Origin: Moringa oleifera
Lineage: Eukaryota; Streptophyta; Magnoliopsida; Brassicales; Moringaceae
Direction: 5' to 3'
DNA: 64,000 nt
Assembly: GCA_021397835.1 (NCBI GenBank)
Contig: JAJFZO010000034.1
Coordinates: 7,035,001 to 7,099,000, forward strand
The translations under genes were made by a program, and so were the position numbers. The notes beneath the pieces were generated by a model. That model was not told where the DNA came from. It saw only the letters and a program-made list of their open reading frames with translations, and did no database searches. The number at the start of each line of letters is the position of its first letter. Within the stretch, counting starts at the first letter, position 1. Positions 60,320 through 64,000 of this stretch are shown here, piece by piece.

Positions 60320-62757
60320 AAGTGTTTCAAGCAGAGGTACTCCTTAGCAAATCGTTTCTTGATAGATCTAGGTTTGTATATGCGATTTTGCCTGGTGATC
60401 AAGAAAATCTGGGGGAGCCATTGATTTCCAAACATTTTATGTCATTGATCCTTTGTGTTCAAACAACAAGCTTGGGTGCAGTGTTAATAAGGATATTCAG
60501 TTCTAAACTTGTTGTCTCACTTCCATTGTTCTTTTTCTTTTAATTTTTATGTTTGGTTTTAGGTAGCTGAGTTGTTTTATGAGTTAACTGCATTTCTTTT
60601 GCATTCCTGTACATGGTTTGGTGCAAACATTGAAAGATAAGGTTATGCTGATTGTTCTTTTTGTTAAGCAGGTCCAAAGGTTGTTACTTATTTCATTACA
60701 TTTTCCTGTTCTCCTTTTTAACATTATAAAGCAGGGATTAATCAAACTTTGAAAGCAGCTTACAGTATCATGCGTTGTAAATTGTGTTGATAATATTGAT
60801 TGATACACTCAACATTAGTAATCGAATAAGTTCGACAATGATCATTTGTGTCTTGACTTCTTGAAGATTTGGATAGTTCACCTCTTGTGTTTCAAAAACA
60901 TTCACACAGTTTTCTTTTTGACATAGAGCAGTATCTTGTTGCACTCAAGGAAAGCAGTGGTGGTAAGATGCATCGTTATGAGAGTGAGTGGTAATGTTGA
61001 TTTTAGTGTTTTATTTACTGCACCTATAGGGAAAGAGCTCTTCTCTCTTGGTCTCTTATGGTTACAAAATTGGTAAAATTAGGTTTTTTTTCTTTGGCTA
61101 TTTTAGTTATTGCATTAAGGCTTCATAAATAGGTTGACCAAAGAAAAAATTTCTCTTAGTCAGCTTACAATGTCACAATGGCCAAGTTTGAACTTCTGTT
61201 AGACAAGTTAGCCCGAAGCTTCCGTTAAATTAGGCTATGTCATTTTGTTTAATTCTTATTCATCAAAATTTATGCTACTGTTAACATTATTTATCAAGTT
61301 ATGATCAAATTTTCTTATATAATTCTTGCTGCTAAGAAAACATAAATAATGGAAATAGTGCCTCCTTTAATTCCTAGGTACTAGAAATGATAGTAACATG
61401 GGCTGAGCTCAGTTTAGCAGTTTTACATGGGCATCCTGGGATATGAAAGTCAAGCCTGGACTGCAAGCAATCTGCTTGGTCCACTCTAACTTGTAAACAC
61501 CCTAATTTGTCCTTAACTATGGAGTGCTAAATATGTTTTTTTTTTCCATGCACACATATATATTTGAAGATTTCATTCGGGCTTTTGCTGTAAATGATTA
61601 TCTTATGTGAACTTGTGTGTTTGTGACGTGACTATTCATTACATTTACTCAGAAAAATGAAGGTTAACTTAGCTCTGAATTTCCCTTAGGTAATTTTTGT
61701 AGGATTCGTAGTAGGTTTGCTTTTAGAGCCTAACGGTTGGCCAGATTACTTGATTGCCCAAAAGAGAATTTAATTGCCGAAATCAGCCAGTTTTCCATGA
61801 ATACATTGGACCAACATGGAAAAGGCCATCGTTCTGACGTTCCTGATCTCTACTGTTTACAACAAATTAACTTGAATCAAATTGATGGGTCTGACAGTTT
61901 CAGATATCATTCAAGAGCAGTGAAGTGAAAGACAATTCAAGTAGACTTGAATCTGTGGTTGAGGTGACTCAAGTTTCCCTTGAATGGGTCTGCTGATGCA
62001 AATGGTTTCATCCCCTCTGATAAGAATCATAAGAGTTTACAAAAATATTAGTTCAACAAGTGTGGAAATTCTGATGAAGGTAGAAGATTTAGACAAAGGA
62101 AACTAAATTTTTTCAGACATCCATCTTCAAGGACACAATCTAGTCTGGAGCTGATGATTACGTCAAGTGAAGCTCTGACTTGAGGAAGGTGTGACAGAGC
62201 GTTTTCTCTGGAGAGATCAGATTGTAGCAGAAAATGGAGAAAGATTTTTAACTGAAGATTCAGTGTCTTAAGGTCAGATACTAATATTGGTGACCTCCAT
62301 TCTGCCATGGAGAATTTGCAAACGAATGAGGAAGAGTAGAGTTTTGCAGACATGGACAAACCCGTTCGCCAAAATTTCAATGGCCAGGTTAAGATGCCTC
62401 AGAATATAACTTCACTTGGATATGCCCAGAAAAGTTCACCTGCTATGATGCCCAGAAATATTCCAAACTTTTGAGGCCCTTTGGTGTACAAATATGCCTC
62501 ATCCTAAAGAATTGGTTCTTTGGCCAGCATCCCAGGACTTGTCAAGTGTTGGGCTGGCCATAGATCAAAAGAATATGGATGAGCTAGTTGACGGTAGCTT
62601 AATATCAAGAGAACTGAGGCCAGAGGATAGTAATTATTGTGTCTGGCATGAACGGTTGGAGGATGGGCAACAGTTCACCACAGTAGGATCCAATGCTGCT
62701 TATTCATCTAAAACCCACTACAAAATATCTACGCGCCAACTAGTAAGAAAAGGATGA
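60320..62757 (+). pseudogene. PAP/OAS1-type nucleotidyltransferase gene fragment (At3g51620-like)
   Basis: The first exon block (about 60330-60500) reads LLSKSFLDRSRFVYAILPGD and ENLGEPLISKHF, then after a one-base frameshift VIDPLCSNNKLGCSVNK. The next block starts after a TAG acceptor near 61691: IRSRFAFRA, a TAA stop, then RLARLLDCPKENLIAEISQF and NTLDQHGKGHRSDVP. A long weakly conserved, serine-rich region follows to about 62757, with several stops and ending near YCVWHERLEDGQQF. Known relatives are plant proteins with a poly(A) polymerase/OAS1-like substrate-binding domain of unclear role. The nucleotidyltransferase core upstream is missing. Family assignment is from recalled conserved blocks. 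Confidence 0.75.
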
Positions 62758-64000
62758 CAAGGAGAATTCTTTACTTTTCTTCTTGCATAAACAATCAACA
62801 CAAAGTGTAGTTTGTACCGCAGCAAAATACAAGTTGTTTATACACTATTATTCACAACGGACAGACAAAATCAACACTTGTGTCTACATCTTCAATATCT
62901 ACATCTGCAACCAAGTCACTAAGATCCACGCTGCTTCCTTAGAAGGTCCCCCTAAGCTTTAGGACTTCAGCAAGTCTTCCTCGCTTCTTGTATTATTGAT
63001 AGCACTTTTTCAATGCTTTGCAACGGATCATTTACATCATGACTCTGCTAGCTTTCCCCTTCTGTTAGCTTTATAGGCTAGTTTTTTAAGAACCATAGAT
63101 GGGTTTTTGTTTCATGAATAGTTAATCTTTGTAAAAATAGTAGTTCAGTTCATCTAAATATGTTGAAACACCCTTTTGATTGTTCACTACTTAACATTAA
63201 AATATTTTCAAAAGAAATAATCATGCCTTATATATCAACTTTAACGAGTTCTTATCTTGTTACCTACAAGGAACAAGTTCTTATTACTTCAAATCCAAGA
63301 GTTTACTTAGAGACAGTTTTGGGTTAAGTCTGCACATTGATGGGTAAGTATACTAACCTAATTGACTTCAATTTTATACTTAATTTCTTCTTTGATTTTG
63401 AAAAACTTAGCAGTTAAAGGCCCAAGGACATAATAACCTTTTTAGGATTTGCAACAAACATGAGAGAAAAAAGATGTTTGCACTTCATAAAAACTCAAAC
63501 GTAATCTAGGATTATGTAATGTATACCGAGTATTCCCTACCAAGATAAATAAGAACACATCTCATTATTTCAACTTACTGATAATTCTACCTATTCTTAA
63601 TGGAAGAAAGAAGTTTGAGAGTCCGAATATGACAAACTTTAATTATTTTTCTAAAGTTTTTCGGATCATCAGTATCATTAGTATCAATAATATAATTTTT
63701 TTTTTTAGGGTTAGATACAAAACACAGACCAGAGAACAACAAAGAAAAAAGAAAGAGGAAAATGATATCGAAAAAAATGTAAAGAATTAAGTATATAACC
63801 TTACCATTATATGCTCTTTTGGATAAGACCTTGTGCACTATGTAAATTGGTATTCTTACAACAGATTTTGGTGGAGAGTGCAATACAACTAACTACAAAA
63901 TTAGACAAATACAATAAGCAAAGACTTTATCATCAAACTTAATCTCTATTGCAATCTTATGGCATTCATAATTTGAAGATTATTTTAAGTACAAAAAATC
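62758..64000. other. Intergenic, no feature recognised
   Basis: AT-rich sequence; a 98-codon minus-strand frame at 63587-63883 is low-complexity and not supported as a gene. Confidence 0.4.

Noticed and set aside
63587..63883. 98-codon minus-strand frame near the right edge
   Set aside because: Low-complexity Phe/Leu and Lys-rich segments in AT-rich DNA, no conserved motif.
1..64000. CRISPR arrays, operons, bacterial-type promoters or riboswitches
   Set aside because: None seen; the sequence is plant nuclear DNA with spliced genes. Tandem repeats here lack the regular short repeat-spacer pattern.
1..64000. tRNA genes
   Set aside because: I looked for the paired A-box and B-box (GGTTCRANYCC) pattern; only primer-site-like GGTATCAAAG motifs of retroelements were found.

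Overview
This is nuclear DNA of a flowering plant, most likely a woody eudicot; the species cannot be fixed from the sequence. The evidence is many-exon GT-AG genes with plant-specific relatives (a plastid-type glucose transporter, a COP1-like RING exon, plant subtilases), plant Ty3/gypsy, Ty1/copia and PIF/Harbinger elements, a piece of plastid 23S rDNA, and long AT-rich intergenic tracts. All intron-exon structures below were read by hand, using splice phase and recalled family sequences.

Layout. 1-4000: decayed Ty3/gypsy polyprotein on the minus strand, split in its RNase H part by a Harbinger element (216-1347, TAA target duplication). 4531-18590 (minus): EamA/DMT-type membrane transporter gene. 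One of its introns is 7.7 kb and is almost filled by a chromovirus-like Ty3/gypsy element (8735-15843). That element in turn carries a nested 1.95-kb solo LTR (11336-13287) and a fragment of plastid 23S rRNA (about 13771-14043). 19465-21470: three to four copies of a 576-bp tandem repeat, each with a primer-binding-site-like motif. 21804-30053 (minus): a complete 12-exon gene for a plastidic glucose transporter of the pGlcT1-like type, with G-boxes upstream.

30400-37700: AT-rich foldback repeats and a decayed Ty1/copia element (minus). 37711-46000: remnants of three subtilisin-like protease genes, one plus and two minus, all broken, one with the catalytic Ser codon changed. 46538-48026 (plus): an apparently intact five-exon HhH-GPD DNA glycosylase gene without the usual catalytic Lys. 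48030-59500: gene-poor, with tandem and inverted repeats. 59520-62757 (plus): a COP1 RING exon fragment whose zinc-ligand His is now Arg, followed by a broken PAP/OAS1-type nucleotidyltransferase gene copy. The last 1.2 kb shows no gene.

The three apparently working genes (EamA transporter, plastid sugar transporter, DNA glycosylase) are not obviously related in function; everything else is repeats, gene decay and transposition history. The most distinctive structure is the four-level nest: gene intron, Ty3/gypsy element, and, separately inside that element, a solo LTR and plastid rDNA. I saw no clearly new biological system.
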